Below are positions 46,415-55,954 of a stretch of DNA of 64,000 nt, piece after piece. Location of the stretch: NCBI RefSeq assembly GCF_014695975.1, contig NZ_JACJPI010000067.1, forward strand, positions 16,856-80,855. The letters are read 5' to 3'. Origin of the DNA: Leptolyngbya sp. FACHB-321. Lineage in GTDB: Bacteria; Cyanobacteriota; Cyanobacteriia; Leptolyngbyales; Leptolyngbyaceae. The notes under the pieces are model-generated. The model worked only from the letters and a program-made list of their open reading frames with translations, was not told where the DNA came from and did no database searches. A program made the position numbers and the translations under genes. How positions within the stretch are numbered: the stretch's first letter is position 1; the number at the start of each line of letters is the position of its first letter.

Positions 46415-46563
46415 CTAAGAGTGCACACCGCCATTGGGCATAATCACGTCCATGAGAATTGCGCCCGTTAATTTGACCATGAGTTGCTCCGAAAAGCCCA
46501 TTTTGGCTCCTTGTAGGTCAGTCTCACTGAAATCAACGCTACTGAAATCAGTTGGGGCAGCCA
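46415..46563 (-). pseudogene. C-terminal remnant of a pentapeptide-repeat gene
   Basis: The minus strand reads DFSSVDFSETDLQGAKMGFSEQLMVKLTGAILMDVIMPNGGVHS and a TAG at 46415, five or six pentapeptide units without a start codon or upstream domain. Probably all that is left of a larger gene related to the type at 40403-42610. The rest of 46191-46786 holds only the AGCTAAA repeats. Confidence 0.6.
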
Positions 46564-46695
46564 GGGGGTAAAGAGCAGTGATGTGTTGCCACAACTGAAA
46601 ATTGGCACTGACTCAAGCGTTCAACCTACTGTCGATCGTTAACGTTAACGGATCAAGCATCGAGGCTTGGAGCCAATCAGCTAAAAGCTTAATTT

Positions 46696-46733
46696 ATTAA
46701 AAGCTAAAAAGCTAAAAAGCTAAATTTAGCTAA
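46696..46733. repeat. AAAAGCTAA repeat cluster, partition-site-like
   Basis: Three head-to-tail AAAAGCTAA units and an inverted TTTAGCTAA within 38 bp. The same unit forms palindromes upstream of parA and of the ribbon-helix-helix gene. Confidence 0.6.
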
Positions 46734-46786
46734 TGTTTACTTGTTAATTAGGTTATTTGGGGACACTTTGTCCCATTAAGTGTCTG

Positions 46787-47649
46787 TCAAGGATTCTCGT
46801 GATCCTGTGATAGATGAGCTTCTAACCATGCTAGCAACTCTGCAAGCGCCACAAAATCCAAGAGCGCCTCGCTCAGATCCTCTAATTGCGAGTTAGAGAG
46901 TTGCTGAATCCTTCCTCTTACATCCTCATCCAACGTCCCTACACGCCGAACTAACAAGCGCAGCACGATCGATAAGGCTTTTTCGTGTCCACCTTCTTCT
47001 TTGGCTTCTCGCAAGATTCTTGAATCTTCCAACTGTAAACCCAGCATGGCTTCCACCTCTTCCCGACTTAAATTGGTAAACTTGTAAACCGCGATCGTCG
47101 TTATAACTTCTATTATCGTGCCTACTGCAACCGTACTGCTCACTTCCCGCTGCGCCCGCTCAATCAAGCCTCGTGCTTGGGCTGCGGCAGTTTCCTCTGG
47201 AGCGATCGTCAACTGCATCAAGCCGATCCCTACAGGCTGTTGACTTGGATCGCCTAACTCGTCCAGGTAAATGCGCTGCACCTGCTCGCTATTTAAAAAA
47301 GCTCGGTACATTGTGGCGTTCTCTGGTTCCAAACTACGGGATGGGAAAATGATCACCCCATACCAATCGCTATACAAAGCACGGTTGCGATACAAATACA
47401 GCATCGACTCGGCAATAAAGCGATGGTAGAGGTCATCATCCTTTTGGAACTGCACTCAGCAAAAAACACCGTCTTGGCATTCGCATCATCGGGTGGCAAA
47501 AAGACCCCATCAATCCGAAAAGACGGCTCCTTCACTTCCACCGACTCAAAGCGATAACGTTGCGCCTCAATGGGTGGGTGATCCACTAGCTCAAAGATCA
47601 GCGCCGGAAACCGCTGGAAAATTTGATAGAAAATGACATCTCGTCTCAC
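46787..47649 (-). pseudogene. Rpn/DUF2887-type nuclease-like protein, frameshifted
   Basis: Cyanobacterial recombination-promoting-nuclease family. The N-terminal frame (MRRDVIFYQIFQRFPALIFELV...RIDGVFLPPDDANAKTVFFAE) has the PD-(D/E)xK core D-G-x-F...F-x-E; at about 47455 the frame changes and VQFQKDDDLYHRFIAESMLYLYRN...REAKEEGGHEKALSIVLRLLVRR continues to 46787. Loss of one G in GAGGTGCAG would explain it. Usual intact length ~280 residues, which the two parts add up to. Pseudogene or sequencing error. Confidence 0.8.
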
Positions 47650-47751
47650 AACAGACTCATGCAGCCATAGCAGAGCATCTGATTGTAGCCGTAATTCCTT
47701 CTGAAACTAATACGTCAGTACTTCAGGTTAAATCCTAAAAAACTAAAAGCA

Positions 47752-47773
47752 AAAAAGCTAAAATTAGCTTTTT
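47752..47773. promoter_or_regulatory. Palindrome upstream of parA
   Basis: AAAAAGCTAA and TTAGCTTTTT form a perfect inverted repeat with a 2-nt centre, 66 nt before the parA ATG. An almost identical palindrome sits at 48717-48738. Candidate operator and centromere site for the partition proteins. Confidence 0.6.
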
Positions 47774-47839
47774 AACAAAAGGTTTTTTAATCCAATTGGA
47801 TTTTTGGTAAAGTCTAATTGGTTCAAAGAAGAATTAGTT

Positions 47840-48629
47840 ATGCTAACCATCGCGATTGCCTCCCTTAGCGGCGGGCAGGGCAAAACTACCGCTTCTCTAA
47901 TGCTCGGTCGTCTGCTCTCGCGCCAAGGCTACCCGACTCTATTGGTTGACGCTGACCCACAGCACAACCTAACCACATACATGGATTTAGAACTCCAGGC
48001 AAATCAACCCACACTGCTAGAGTTCTTGAAAAAAACCGTTTTGGCAGAAGATAGCATCTACCCCAGCGAAGGCAACGACAATCTCTTTCTCATTCCTGCC
48101 GATGACCAACTCGATACCGTGCGACTATCTTTCTAATAGTGGTGTCGGTGCAACGTTGCTGAAGCGCCGTCTTGAGCTAATCGCTGACGCTTTTCAAGTT
48201 TGCATCATTGACGCGCCACCCCAAAGATCGCAAATATGTCTCACTGTCCTTGGTGCTGCGGATGCCCTGATCATTCCCGCTGAAGCCTCTGTGAAAGGCT
48301 ATGGCTCTTTGGTAAGAACGCTGGACTTACTACGAAACCTTCAGGATGTCGGTGCAACAGAGGCTCAAGTGATGGGAATCTTACCCTTCCGAGATCGTTG
48401 GATTGGCAATTCCCAAACCCAGGAGAGCCGCGCGGCTGTCACTGGCATGTGTGAAGAAGTCGGGGAGGAATTGATCCTGCCTTCCATTCGAGAATCCGAA
48501 CGGTACAAACAAGCTATCAACCGACGATCTACTTTAAGCGACATGGGCTACACCGAGTTGGAATATCCCTTCAAGGTGTTAATCGACAAAATTAGCAAGC
48601 TGTCAAAAAAGCAAAAAGCAAAAAGCTAA
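47840..48629 (+). pseudogene. parA: ParA/Soj-type partition ATPase, frameshifted
   Basis: MLTIAIASLSGGQGKTTASLMLGRLLSRQG has the deviant Walker A KGGxGKT-like motif (SGGQGKT), and VDADPQHNLT the Walker A' region. Near 48120, after LIPADDQLDT, the reading shifts by one base and continues DYLSNSGVGATLLKRRLELIADAFQVCIIDAPPQRSQ (Walker B) to 48629. The sum, about 260 residues, is the normal size. GAAGAATTAG precedes the ATG. Either a one-base indel or a translational shift; AGCTAAAA repeats flank both sides. Confidence 0.8.
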
Positions 48630-48716
48630 TTTTGTCCTTTTAGCTTTTTACTAAAACCTGATAAGACAGTGAAGCCAGGTATTCGTTTGAGTTAAAGTGG
48701 TAAGATTGTGAAATAT

Positions 48717-48738
48717 AAAAAGCTAATTTTAGCTTTTT
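48717..48738. promoter_or_regulatory. Palindrome upstream of the partition RHH gene
   Basis: AAAAAGCTAA and TTAGCTTTTT with a 2-nt centre, 71 nt before the RHH gene; a looser copy of the same arms lies at 48619-48650 just after parA. Same arms as at 47752-47773. Confidence 0.6.
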
Positions 48739-48808
48739 AACTTTTTTGCTTTTAATAAACTGATTGTTTTAGCTTTAATTAATTGTCCCCAAAACCCCTA
48801 AAGATCAT

Positions 48809-49247
48809 GTCTGACAGTGTTCTAGACCGAATCCGCCAAAACCGACAGCGCCCAGCCGTCCCCGCCAGAGACAATACGCTCATCAGCAGAGTGCAGCAGC
48901 CAGAAGCGCCTCAGAGTCTTGATGTGGTCGAGACTCTACCAGAAGCACAGGTATCTGCTGCTCCCCTAACTAACGATGCCCTAGAGGATTTGAAGGCAGA
49001 ACTGGCGAAAATTCCAGAAACGAACCGCCACTCAGCGATCGTTCTGGAAAAGGAGCTTGATCAAAGCTTGACGCGCTATTGCAAAGACAATCGCATCACC
49101 ATTGAGGTATTTCTCGAAGCTGCCTGGGTGCATACCAACGCTAACCCAAAAGCAATGGAGGAAATTCTGACAGAAGCCAAACGACGCTATGCCGATCGCA
49201 AACGGGCTGGTAAGCTGCGTCGTCTCATCACCATGCTGGAAGGCTAA
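48809..49247 (+). CDS. ParB-like ribbon-helix-helix partner of ParA
   Basis: 145 residues with the ATG at 48809. An N-terminal basic, Gln/Pro-rich tail (MSDSVLDRIRQNRQRPAVPARDN), then HSAIVLEKELDQSLTRYCKDNRITIEVFLEAAWVHTN near 85-120, a strand-helix-helix pattern of RHH centromere-binding proteins, and a basic C-terminus. Its position directly behind parA, with shared palindromes, makes it the presumed DNA-binding adaptor of a plasmid-type partition cassette. Confidence 0.7.
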
Positions 49248-49263
49248 GCCTGCTCAAAGATTC

Positions 49264-50429
49264 ATGGAGCCAACTGTGCCCAAACAGCCCGAAAACCAAC
49301 CCATTCCAGACAAGCAATCTGCCGAACAGCTTGAACTGATCGGTGCCGTTGATACTTACACAACTGTACTGGGTGCTGTTGTGGAACTCATGGAGGCTGC
49401 CCGTCGTGCTGCTGCGCGATCGGTTAACGCCATCATGACTGCAACTTACTGGGAAATCGGACGGCGCATTATTGAACTAGAGCAGAGAGGGGAAAGCCGT
49501 GCTGAATATGGCAAACAAATTATCGAGCGGTTAGCTAAGGACTTGAGCGATCGCTTCGGACGCGGCTTTCAGAAGAGCAACTTATTCCAGATGCGTGCCT
49601 TCTACCTCGCCTATCCCCACCAGGGACAATCCTTTTCGCCTGAAACACTCGCGCCTGAGATTTTCCAGACACTGTCCGGAAAATTCCCACTTCCCTGGTC
49701 CCATTACGTGAAGCTACTCACTGTCAAAGCACCGGGAGCACGTACTTTTACGAAACAGAAGCCTTACGTGGCGGGTGGTCCGTGCGCCAACTTAGCCAGC
49801 AGATTAACACCCAATACTACGAACGTGCCTTACTCTCCCGCAACAAAGCAGCCATGTTAAAGAAGGGTGCTGCTTTACGCCCTGAAGATGCGGTCACCCC
49901 TGAAGAGGAACTGAAAGACCCGTTCGTTTTAGAGTTCCTTGACCTCAAAGATGAATATTCTGAAAACGATTTAGAGGAAGCACTCATCCGCCACATTGAG
50001 AGCTTCCTGCTGGAACTAGGCGGCGATTTTACGTTTGTGGGTCGTCAGCGCCGTTTGCGGATTGGTGATCAATGGTTCAGGGTAGACTTACTCTTCTTCC
50101 ATCGTCGTCTACGCTGCCTGGTGATCATCGACCTTAAGCTGGGCGAGTTCACTTATGCCGATGCAGGACAAATGCATATGTACCTGAACTATGCTCGTGA
50201 GAACTGGACTTACCCAGACGAGAACCCGCCTGTTGGCTTGATTCTGTGCAACAAGAAGAATGAAGCAGTTGCTCATTACGCCCTCGAAGGTCTATCAAAC
50301 ATTCTGGCAGCCGAGTACCAGACAGCCCTACCAGAAGAGAAATTATTAGCAGCTGAATTAGAACGCACCCGTAAAGCGATCGAAAATCGGCTCACTGATG
50401 GAACAGACTTGCTTCATGAACAGATTTGA
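49264..50429 (+). pseudogene. DUF1016/YhcG-type PD-(D/E)xK nuclease, frameshifted
   Basis: N-terminal DUF1016 region (AARRAAARSVNAIMTATYWEIGRRIIELEQRGESRAEYGKQIIERLAKDL, GFQKSNLFQMRAFYLAYP) in one frame; near 49750, in ACTTTTACGAA, one T is missing relative to the expected TFYETEA, and ETEALRGGWSVRQLSQQINTQYYERALLS continues in another frame through the nuclease core VDLLFFHRRLRCLVIIDLKLGEFTYADAGQM (D...D-x-K) to 50429. Joined length about 385 is normal. Members are often linked to restriction systems and mobile DNA. Confidence 0.83.
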
Positions 50430-50581
50430 TCCAGAACAGCTAATTACGGTAGATAAGTTTTGCTTAATTGACTAAGAGGCTTTAAGAAGTGCGAACGAAG
50501 GAATAGGGCTTTGAGGTTGATACATTAACTTATATAACTTTCCTAATGTAGAATTGGCTGAACACCTGTACTGGTTCAGCC

Positions 50582-51259
50582 GTGAAAGTCAATCGCCACG
50601 ACCAAGCCAAGATCCTCTCACCGCAGGAGATTGCCTGGTTGTTTGACGGGAAGCTGGGATTAGTTGCGGATCTGAAGGTATTTCGGCTGCTGATTTGGCT
50701 GTTGGAAGGGAAAGAGTTTGGGGCGATCGCCTCCCTTTCGTTGCTCTCCTATATAGAAGGGTTGCCGACGGAGCGCGATCGGGCGTTGTTTGGGATTTGT
50801 CTGTACACGACTGCGCGGGTTAATGAGGCATGTTCGTTGCATACCGCTGATGTGTATGGGACAGATGGGCGGGTGCGCGATCGCATTACCTTTCGGCGGG
50901 CAACAACCAAAGGAAAACAGGAGACGCGATCTGTTCCGGTGTCGCCGGAGTTAAGGAATTTGCTGGAAGGGTATCGGAGCGATCGTCCTTACCTCTTTCC
51001 AGGACGTTGGGGTAGAGGACATATTTGCCCGGAGTCTGCCGATGCCATTTTACGAGCAGCCTTTAAGCGGTTGGGGATTGAGGGTGCTAGCACTCACAGC
51101 TTTCGACGCACGGCAATTACCTGGATGCACAACGAACGAGTGCCAATCAAGCATATTCAGTCGATCTCTGGACACAAGAGTCTGTCAGCGTTGCAGCGGT
51201 ATATTGATGTGACCGAGAAAGATAAGGAGATGGCGGTTGCGACGCTGAGTTTTCGATAA
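50582..51259 (+). CDS. Tyrosine recombinase/integrase, short
   Basis: 225 residues from GTG 50582. The catalytic set is visible: Arg in TTARVNEACSLHTADV, Lys region TKGKQETRSVPVS, H-x-x-R in STHSFRRTAITWM, the later His in ISGHKSLSALQ and the nucleophile in RYIDVTEKDK. It lacks the usual N-terminal core-binding domain, as in many small cyanobacterial integrases. Could have integrated or resolved the plasmid-like segment that carries the partition genes. No obvious attachment-site duplication nearby. Confidence 0.86.
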   Translation: MKVNRHDQAKILSPQEIAWLFDGKLGLVADLKVFRLLIWLLEGKEFGAIASLSLLSYIEGLPTERDRALFGICLYTTARVNEACSLHTADVYGTDGRVRDRITFRRATTKGKQETRSVPVSPELRNLLEGYRSDRPYLFPGRWGRGHICPESADAILRAAFKRLGIEGASTHSFRRTAITWMHNERVPIKHIQSISGHKSLSALQRYIDVTEKDKEMAVATLSFR

Positions 51260-51433
51260 CCTCGTAAATTACACGGCTATATTTACTGCAGATCTTCTAT
51301 GCAGCACCGTCTTGTTAAGACTTATGGTTGTCTAGAACAGCTTCTGGAGGACTAGAGCAAAATATTGGAAATGATTCCGCTCTTTAGATGGTGAGTAAAT
51401 ACACACCTTGGAAATACTAGCTTCTGTCATTCA

Positions 51434-52573
51434 ATGAAAAAACTACATCAGGCTGCACACAACTCATCAAAGATAACGAGCTTAAGGATACATCCAGATC
51501 TGCTTGATCCTATTGAGTATCGAAAGTCCGGTTTAAGCTTAAACCACATTGTAGGTTGCCCTTTAAACTGCACTTACTGTGTTCGTCACCTGTTTGATAA
51601 CTTTGAGATGAAACAGCCAGAAGCATTAATGAGTGATGAAGAGGCAGTAGAGTATCTAATTAAGCATCCCTTTTTTCAAGCCCACAAAACTCCACTTCAA
51701 ATTTTCAATCGTGCGACTGATCCTTTTCTACCGATAGTTAAACCCCATACTTTTTCAGTACTGGAGAATCTAGATCAGCGAGGATTGAGAAATCATATAT
51801 TAGTCATCACACGTTCTAAAATTACTGAGGATGACTGTAAATGGTTAAATAGTCTTTCTTCTTTGAAAGTTACTCTATTAATTACTTATTCTGGAATTGA
51901 TGATGAAAGAATTGAACCAATAAGCAGTGATATTGCTGAAACCTCTCTTTATCAAGCATATGCTCATGCAGTTCGGTATCGAGTAATTTTTTACTGGAGA
52001 CCTATTATTCCTAGTCTTAACGACTCTAGCAAACACATAGTAAAAGCTATTGAATTGAGCCGAAATGCGCATGCAACGGTATTTACAGGTCTGTTCTATC
52101 GAGAACAGATTCGGAAGTATTTTCAAGATAACGAACTACCCGATCTTTACAATGAGGTAGCAAGGAGAAAAATTTTACCTAAGCAGCTAGAACTGAGAAT
52201 AATAAAAGCCTTTGAAAATGCATTTCCAAAGGCTGGAAGCCTATTCCGAAAAACTTCATGTGCTGTTTCTTATGCTCACAATCTCCCTGACTACAACGGG
52301 CATTATGGAATTCGTGAGCTTTGTAGTATTTGCCCAAAACAGCAAATTAATCGTTGTGCTAAGTTCTGGAAAACACCCTCATTTAATGAAGTTGAATACT
52401 TAGCCAAGCAGATGGGTAGCCCACATACTCCTCAGATTAAGGGCGGAGCAATTGAAATTGATGGATTAGATGAACAGCGTCGATACTACATCCAACACGC
52501 TTTAGGGTATCAAGTTCATGACCCTCACTATCCTCATCTTCTAGATCAACATGGACGTGCTCCAATTGGGTGA
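51434..52573 (+). CDS. Radical SAM protein resembling spore-photoproduct-lyase-like enzymes
   Basis: 379 residues. The cluster motif VGCPLNCTYCVRHLFDN (C-x3-C-x2-C) lies near residues 42-50; QIFNRATDPFLP and RGLRNHILVITRS follow the radical SAM barrel of the SPL-like group, and a second cysteine set near the C-terminus (CSICPKQQINRC) may bind an auxiliary cluster. Substrate unknown. First gene of a plus-strand block with an exonuclease-like gene (10 nt apart) and a kinase-like gene (38 nt further). Base composition is more A/T-rich than the neighbouring integrase, suggesting separate acquisition. Confidence 0.8.
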   Translation: MKKLHQAAHNSSKITSLRIHPDLLDPIEYRKSGLSLNHIVGCPLNCTYCVRHLFDNFEMKQPEALMSDEEAVEYLIKHPFFQAHKTPLQIFNRATDPFLPIVKPHTFSVLENLDQRGLRNHILVITRSKITEDDCKWLNSLSSLKVTLLITYSGIDDERIEPISSDIAETSLYQAYAHAVRYRVIFYWRPIIPSLNDSSKHIVKAIELSRNAHATVFTGLFYREQIRKYFQDNELPDLYNEVARRKILPKQLELRIIKAFENAFPKAGSLFRKTSCAVSYAHNLPDYNGHYGIRELCSICPKQQINRCAKFWKTPSFNEVEYLAKQMGSPHTPQIKGGAIEIDGLDEQRRYYIQHALGYQVHDPHYPHLLDQHGRAPIG

Positions 52574-52583
52574 GAGGATAATA

Positions 52584-53174
52584 ATGCAACCTACTGACCA
52601 GATTCCGTGGTATCAAGCTCGTTATAAAGTGATTGATCTGGAGGGTAACGGCTTTCAACCTCCTGACATTGTTGAGCTTGCAATCGTCACGTTGGAGCAG
52701 GGAGTAATTACAAGTGTACCTACTGTATGGCTTTTAAAGCCCGAACAGCCTATTACACGTTTTGCAACAAAAATTCATCACATTACTAATAAAGATGTAA
52801 CTAGCTCTCCAAGCTTTGAAGAAGTGCAAAATGAAATTGAGCAAGAACTTCAAGATGATTACATCATTGCCCATAATGCTTCAGTTGATTACAAAGTTCT
52901 TAGCCGTAAATTGCCAACTTGGAAGCCTAAAGGGATTCTTGACACCTTAAAACTTTCGAAAAAAATTCTACCTGGAATGAAATCTTATAGTCTAAGTAAC
53001 TTAACTGAACAGTTATCGATCAACCTGTCGGATACTAATCATAGTGATTCTTTAAAGCCACATCGGGCTGGGTACGACTCTCTGATAGCTGCTCATCTTT
53101 TCTTATACTTATTAGCTCAGCAAAGTAGTATTAATACTGTTTTTGATCTGCTTTCTATCTCAGAAATTAAATAA
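52584..53174 (+). CDS. DnaQ-like 3'-5' exonuclease family protein
   Basis: 196 residues with the ATG at 52584, behind GAGAGGA. YKVIDLEGNGFQPPDIVELAIV is an Exo I motif with the second acidic residue as E (DLEGN), IIAHNASVDYKVL gives Exo II, and HRAGYDSLIAAHLF gives Exo III, the DEDDh arrangement with His-Asp spacing. A longer start at 52551 overlaps the upstream gene. Acts on nucleic acid 3' ends or on small nucleotides; position in the block suggests cooperation with the radical SAM and kinase-like proteins. Confidence 0.82.
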   Translation: MQPTDQIPWYQARYKVIDLEGNGFQPPDIVELAIVTLEQGVITSVPTVWLLKPEQPITRFATKIHHITNKDVTSSPSFEEVQNEIEQELQDDYIIAHNASVDYKVLSRKLPTWKPKGILDTLKLSKKILPGMKSYSLSNLTEQLSINLSDTNHSDSLKPHRAGYDSLIAAHLFLYLLAQQSSINTVFDLLSISEIK

Positions 53175-53212
53175 AGAAGCAAGTTTATTTATAACGATAA
53201 TAGCTACTTTAG

Positions 53213-53797
53213 ATGACTATCAAAATTGGAATAGCTGGAACTCATTCTACTGGTAAGAGTACATTTATTGAAGATTTAGAGTGTGAACTTCAGAATCTAG
53301 GGTACCGTGTTGGGCGAGTTAATGATTTAGCAACTGAAGCTCAAAAACTAGGATTTCCAATCTTGAGCGAGCATACCTTCAGTAGTACCTTATGGATTAT
53401 GAGCCGAGGAATTACTCTAGAGTTAGAAGCCAGTCTTAATGCTGATATTGTGCTTGTAGATAGGCCAGTTCCCGATGCATTAGGATACTTACTGGCAGCA
53501 CTTAAAATGCGGCATGAGAAAATAAGTGACTGGGAACGGAAATACCTTTTTGATTTAGCAAGTTATCATGCAAAGACTTACCTGCTTCTATTCAAAACCA
53601 AAATTAATCCAAACCTTCCTATTGGTCAAAATAAGCCCCGTGATCACAACTCAGAATTTCGAATTTTAGCAGCTGAGAAAATTGATTCTGTTTTTGATGA
53701 ACTTCAAATTCCTTATGAGGTTTTAAGTACCTCCAATTCTGACCAAGTCAAGGAAAAAACCATTATAAAATTGCTTAATGTATTGTCAAGCCGATAA
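53213..53797 (+). CDS. P-loop nucleotide-kinase-like protein (AAA_28 type)
   Basis: 194 residues. IGIAGTHSTGKSTFIEDL is a Walker A loop (GTHSTGKS), the segment VRVNDLATEAQKLGFPI and IVLVDRPVPDALGYLLAALKM form the Walker B/DR-x-P region seen in NadR-type and thymidylate-kinase-like enzymes. Third gene of the radical SAM-exonuclease block. Could phosphorylate a nucleotide product made by its neighbours; speculative. Confidence 0.75.
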   Translation: MTIKIGIAGTHSTGKSTFIEDLECELQNLGYRVGRVNDLATEAQKLGFPILSEHTFSSTLWIMSRGITLELEASLNADIVLVDRPVPDALGYLLAALKMRHEKISDWERKYLFDLASYHAKTYLLLFKTKINPNLPIGQNKPRDHNSEFRILAAEKIDSVFDELQIPYEVLSTSNSDQVKEKTIIKLLNVLSSR

Positions 53798-53921
53798 GAT
53801 TAAGGCTTGACATCTCAAGCTAGAAGTCACTCACTTGCTTGCATAGATCCTAGTGTTTGCTACAGAGATCCAAGAATTGAGATCAATCTCAATTTCCGAG
53901 CTACTCACTAAGTGGATATTT

Positions 53922-55388
53922 CTAAATCAATTCTTCTGTTTTTGACAAAAAACCTCCGTTTGTGGAATCGTTTACATCTATTTTTATCTCTTCAGATTCT
54001 AAATTCCCGGAAGTATCTATTGAGTCGTTTCCCACGTTAGGATAAATCACGTATTCTATCTTGTGTTGTTCACGGAGCATGTAAACAATTCGACTTGAGT
54101 TTTCAAATTCGAGAGTGTTAGGCTTATCATCTACTTTCTTTTGTTCTCCTAAGTAAATACTGTCGCCCTCTTTATAACTCTTTCGCCGTGAAGTATCTGG
54201 TAAAACGTAGTACTCACGAAGGTCGTCTTCTCCTAAGTTCAAATAATTAGAATTCTTCAGATTTTTTAGAGATTTCTCCTCCCTTTTTCTACCGTCATCA
54301 TGTCCACTAATTTCTACAGCAGAGTGCAATTTACGGTGCCAAAGTCGGTCTGCATAATCCTTTACTATAGGATCCTCATAATTTTTCCATTCTTCGATCA
54401 AAGCCCATACATGACCCTCAGTTAAATTCAAATAACTTTGCAAGCTCACATTCTTTCCATCCCTCATAAGTTGAAGTAAAGGATGATCCACCCGATTGAA
54501 TAAAGCTAAGGCTTTTTCTTCATCAACTGCTAAACGGGCTACACGTAGTAACAGCGTCTGCATCATGGCTGTTGCTGCTCGGACTTTACGGTGATAATAC
54601 ACTGCTCGGTAAAGCTGATCATTTGCTAGAAGTGCCGACTCTAATGCCTCAATAGCCTTACGATCCAATATAAAAAATCGATCCTTTGGTTCTCTTACAT
54701 ACAAATGTTGTAGAATCCGATCCAAGTCAAAACCTACTCCTGTCAAACCTGCCATCCGAGCATCTCGAAGAATATAGTCAAGCCGATCGGCATCTAACTG
54801 GCTTGAAACTATTCGATAACGCCAATGTTCTTCCCTACCTTTTTTAATAAAGAACTGAGCAACACGAGAGGGTAGATCTTCCCTGCAATTCTTCAAAACT
54901 CGATTAACCTGCGTATCTTCTTGTATTAACCGGAGTGTCATTTCTTCGTGATCAAATTGCTCAGTTGCAGGACGATCTGCATGAATTGCACGAAGGATTT
55001 CCTCAAGACTATGGCTAAAAGGTCCATGTCCGATATCATGAAGTAGTGCTGCGGCGACAGTTTCATATTTCCAGAGCCAAGCATCCTCGTGCTCTTCTAA
55101 CCCGCTGTTAAGTAATATTCTGTCAACCATTCGGCGAGCTACAAAAGCTACACCTAGACTATGAGCAAAGCGCGAATGCTCCATAGTGTTGAAGACAAAA
55201 TGTGCTAACCCATTCTGACGAATCCAACGTAACCGTTGCATAGCATCAGTATTAATGAGTGCTTTTACAAAAGCATCAAGCCCCTGATTATGATTACTGC
55301 GCGGCAAATTACCTGGAAATGTAATGGGGCCATGAATTACACAAGCATAACTTTGTGTTCCTGCTGGAGAATATGAAGATTCAGTCAT
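53922..55388 (-). CDS. HD-domain phosphohydrolase (SAMHD1/dGTPase-like)
   Basis: 488 residues. NTMEHSRFAHSLGVAFVARRMVDR (first H), AALLHDIGHGPFSHSLEEIL with the HD pair near 118, and SSQLDADRLDYILRDARMAGLTGVGFDLDRIL with the downstream Asp and the DRLDYLLRD hallmark of SAMHD1-like dNTP triphosphohydrolases. C-terminal ~130 residues are charged and unlike known members. Convergent with the three-gene radical SAM block across 124 nt. dNTP depletion against phage is a known role of such enzymes, so a defence role is plausible. Confidence 0.85.
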   Translation of the reverse strand: MTESSYSPAGTQSYACVIHGPITFPGNLPRSNHNQGLDAFVKALINTDAMQRLRWIRQNGLAHFVFNTMEHSRFAHSLGVAFVARRMVDRILLNSGLEEHEDAWLWKYETVAAALLHDIGHGPFSHSLEEILRAIHADRPATEQFDHEEMTLRLIQEDTQVNRVLKNCREDLPSRVAQFFIKKGREEHWRYRIVSSQLDADRLDYILRDARMAGLTGVGFDLDRILQHLYVREPKDRFFILDRKAIEALESALLANDQLYRAVYYHRKVRAATAMMQTLLLRVARLAVDEEKALALFNRVDHPLLQLMRDGKNVSLQSYLNLTEGHVWALIEEWKNYEDPIVKDYADRLWHRKLHSAVEISGHDDGRKREEKSLKNLKNSNYLNLGEDDLREYYVLPDTSRRKSYKEGDSIYLGEQKKVDDKPNTLEFENSSRIVYMLREQHKIEYVIYPNVGNDSIDTSGNLESEEIKIDVNDSTNGGFLSKTEELI

Positions 55389-55511
55389 GGCTTCACCAAA
55401 TAAGCTCCGTATAATTTAGCCTTGTCAACAGTAGTTGTAGCAAATCGAATTTATATTTGGCAGGGATTCTGTTGCCTAATTGAATCTAGACTGCCATTAA
55501 AGACAGTGGAA

Positions 55512-55856
55512 CTAAGATTCCTTGTTTAATCCTAGCCATATAGCCTGCTGTGGTTGGATAGATTGATTCGTGGCAATATATCGCTCCTTTTGATGAGCGA
55601 TCGCCCTAAAAGTGGCTCGAATATCCGACATAGATAACAGTGGGGAATGGGAGGGCGAGCGCCTATCTTCTACTGAATATGACTGCACCTCACCCACCCT
55701 CATCTGTTGCTCCACAAACTGCCAAAGCACTTCTCGAATCAGGGTTTGATAGCCCTGTTCACCAGAAATCTCCCGCAATCGCTCTTTCAGTTCGGGTTCC
55801 AGTCTGATACTCGTTACCTGCATTTCCGAAGTGCTACCCCGTTTGCGTGTATCCAT
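55512..55856 (-). CDS. Ribbon-helix-helix regulator
   Basis: 114 residues. MQVTSIRLEPELKERLREISGEQGYQTLIREVLWQFVEQQ (12-51) is a CopG/Arc-type RHH domain: strand (VTSIRL), helix, turn with the conserved Gly-Tyr, helix. The rest is an extended Ser/Gln-rich tail. An 18-bp palindrome built of ATACTACA/TGTAGTAT lies 41 nt upstream, the expected autoregulatory operator; the same half-site recurs four times in the promoter of the tRNA array, 1.4 kb away. Confidence 0.75.
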   Translation of the reverse strand: MDTRKRGSTSEMQVTSIRLEPELKERLREISGEQGYQTLIREVLWQFVEQQMRVGEVQSYSVEDRRSPSHSPLLSMSDIRATFRAIAHQKERYIATNQSIQPQQAIWLGLNKES

Positions 55857-55896
55857 AACCGAACATCCTAAATTTCAATCAAGGGTGGACAATCTG

Positions 55897-55947
55897 ATAC
55901 TACAAATGTAGTATGTAGACATTCGGATTTGTAATACAAATACTACA
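55897..55947. promoter_or_regulatory. Palindromic operator of the RHH gene
   Basis: ATACTACA (55897-55904), AA, TGTAGTAT (55907-55914) is a perfect inverted repeat; a further ATACTACA lies at 55940-55947. Located in the divergent gap upstream of the RHH gene. Confidence 0.65.
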
Positions 55948-55954
55948 GCCTTCC

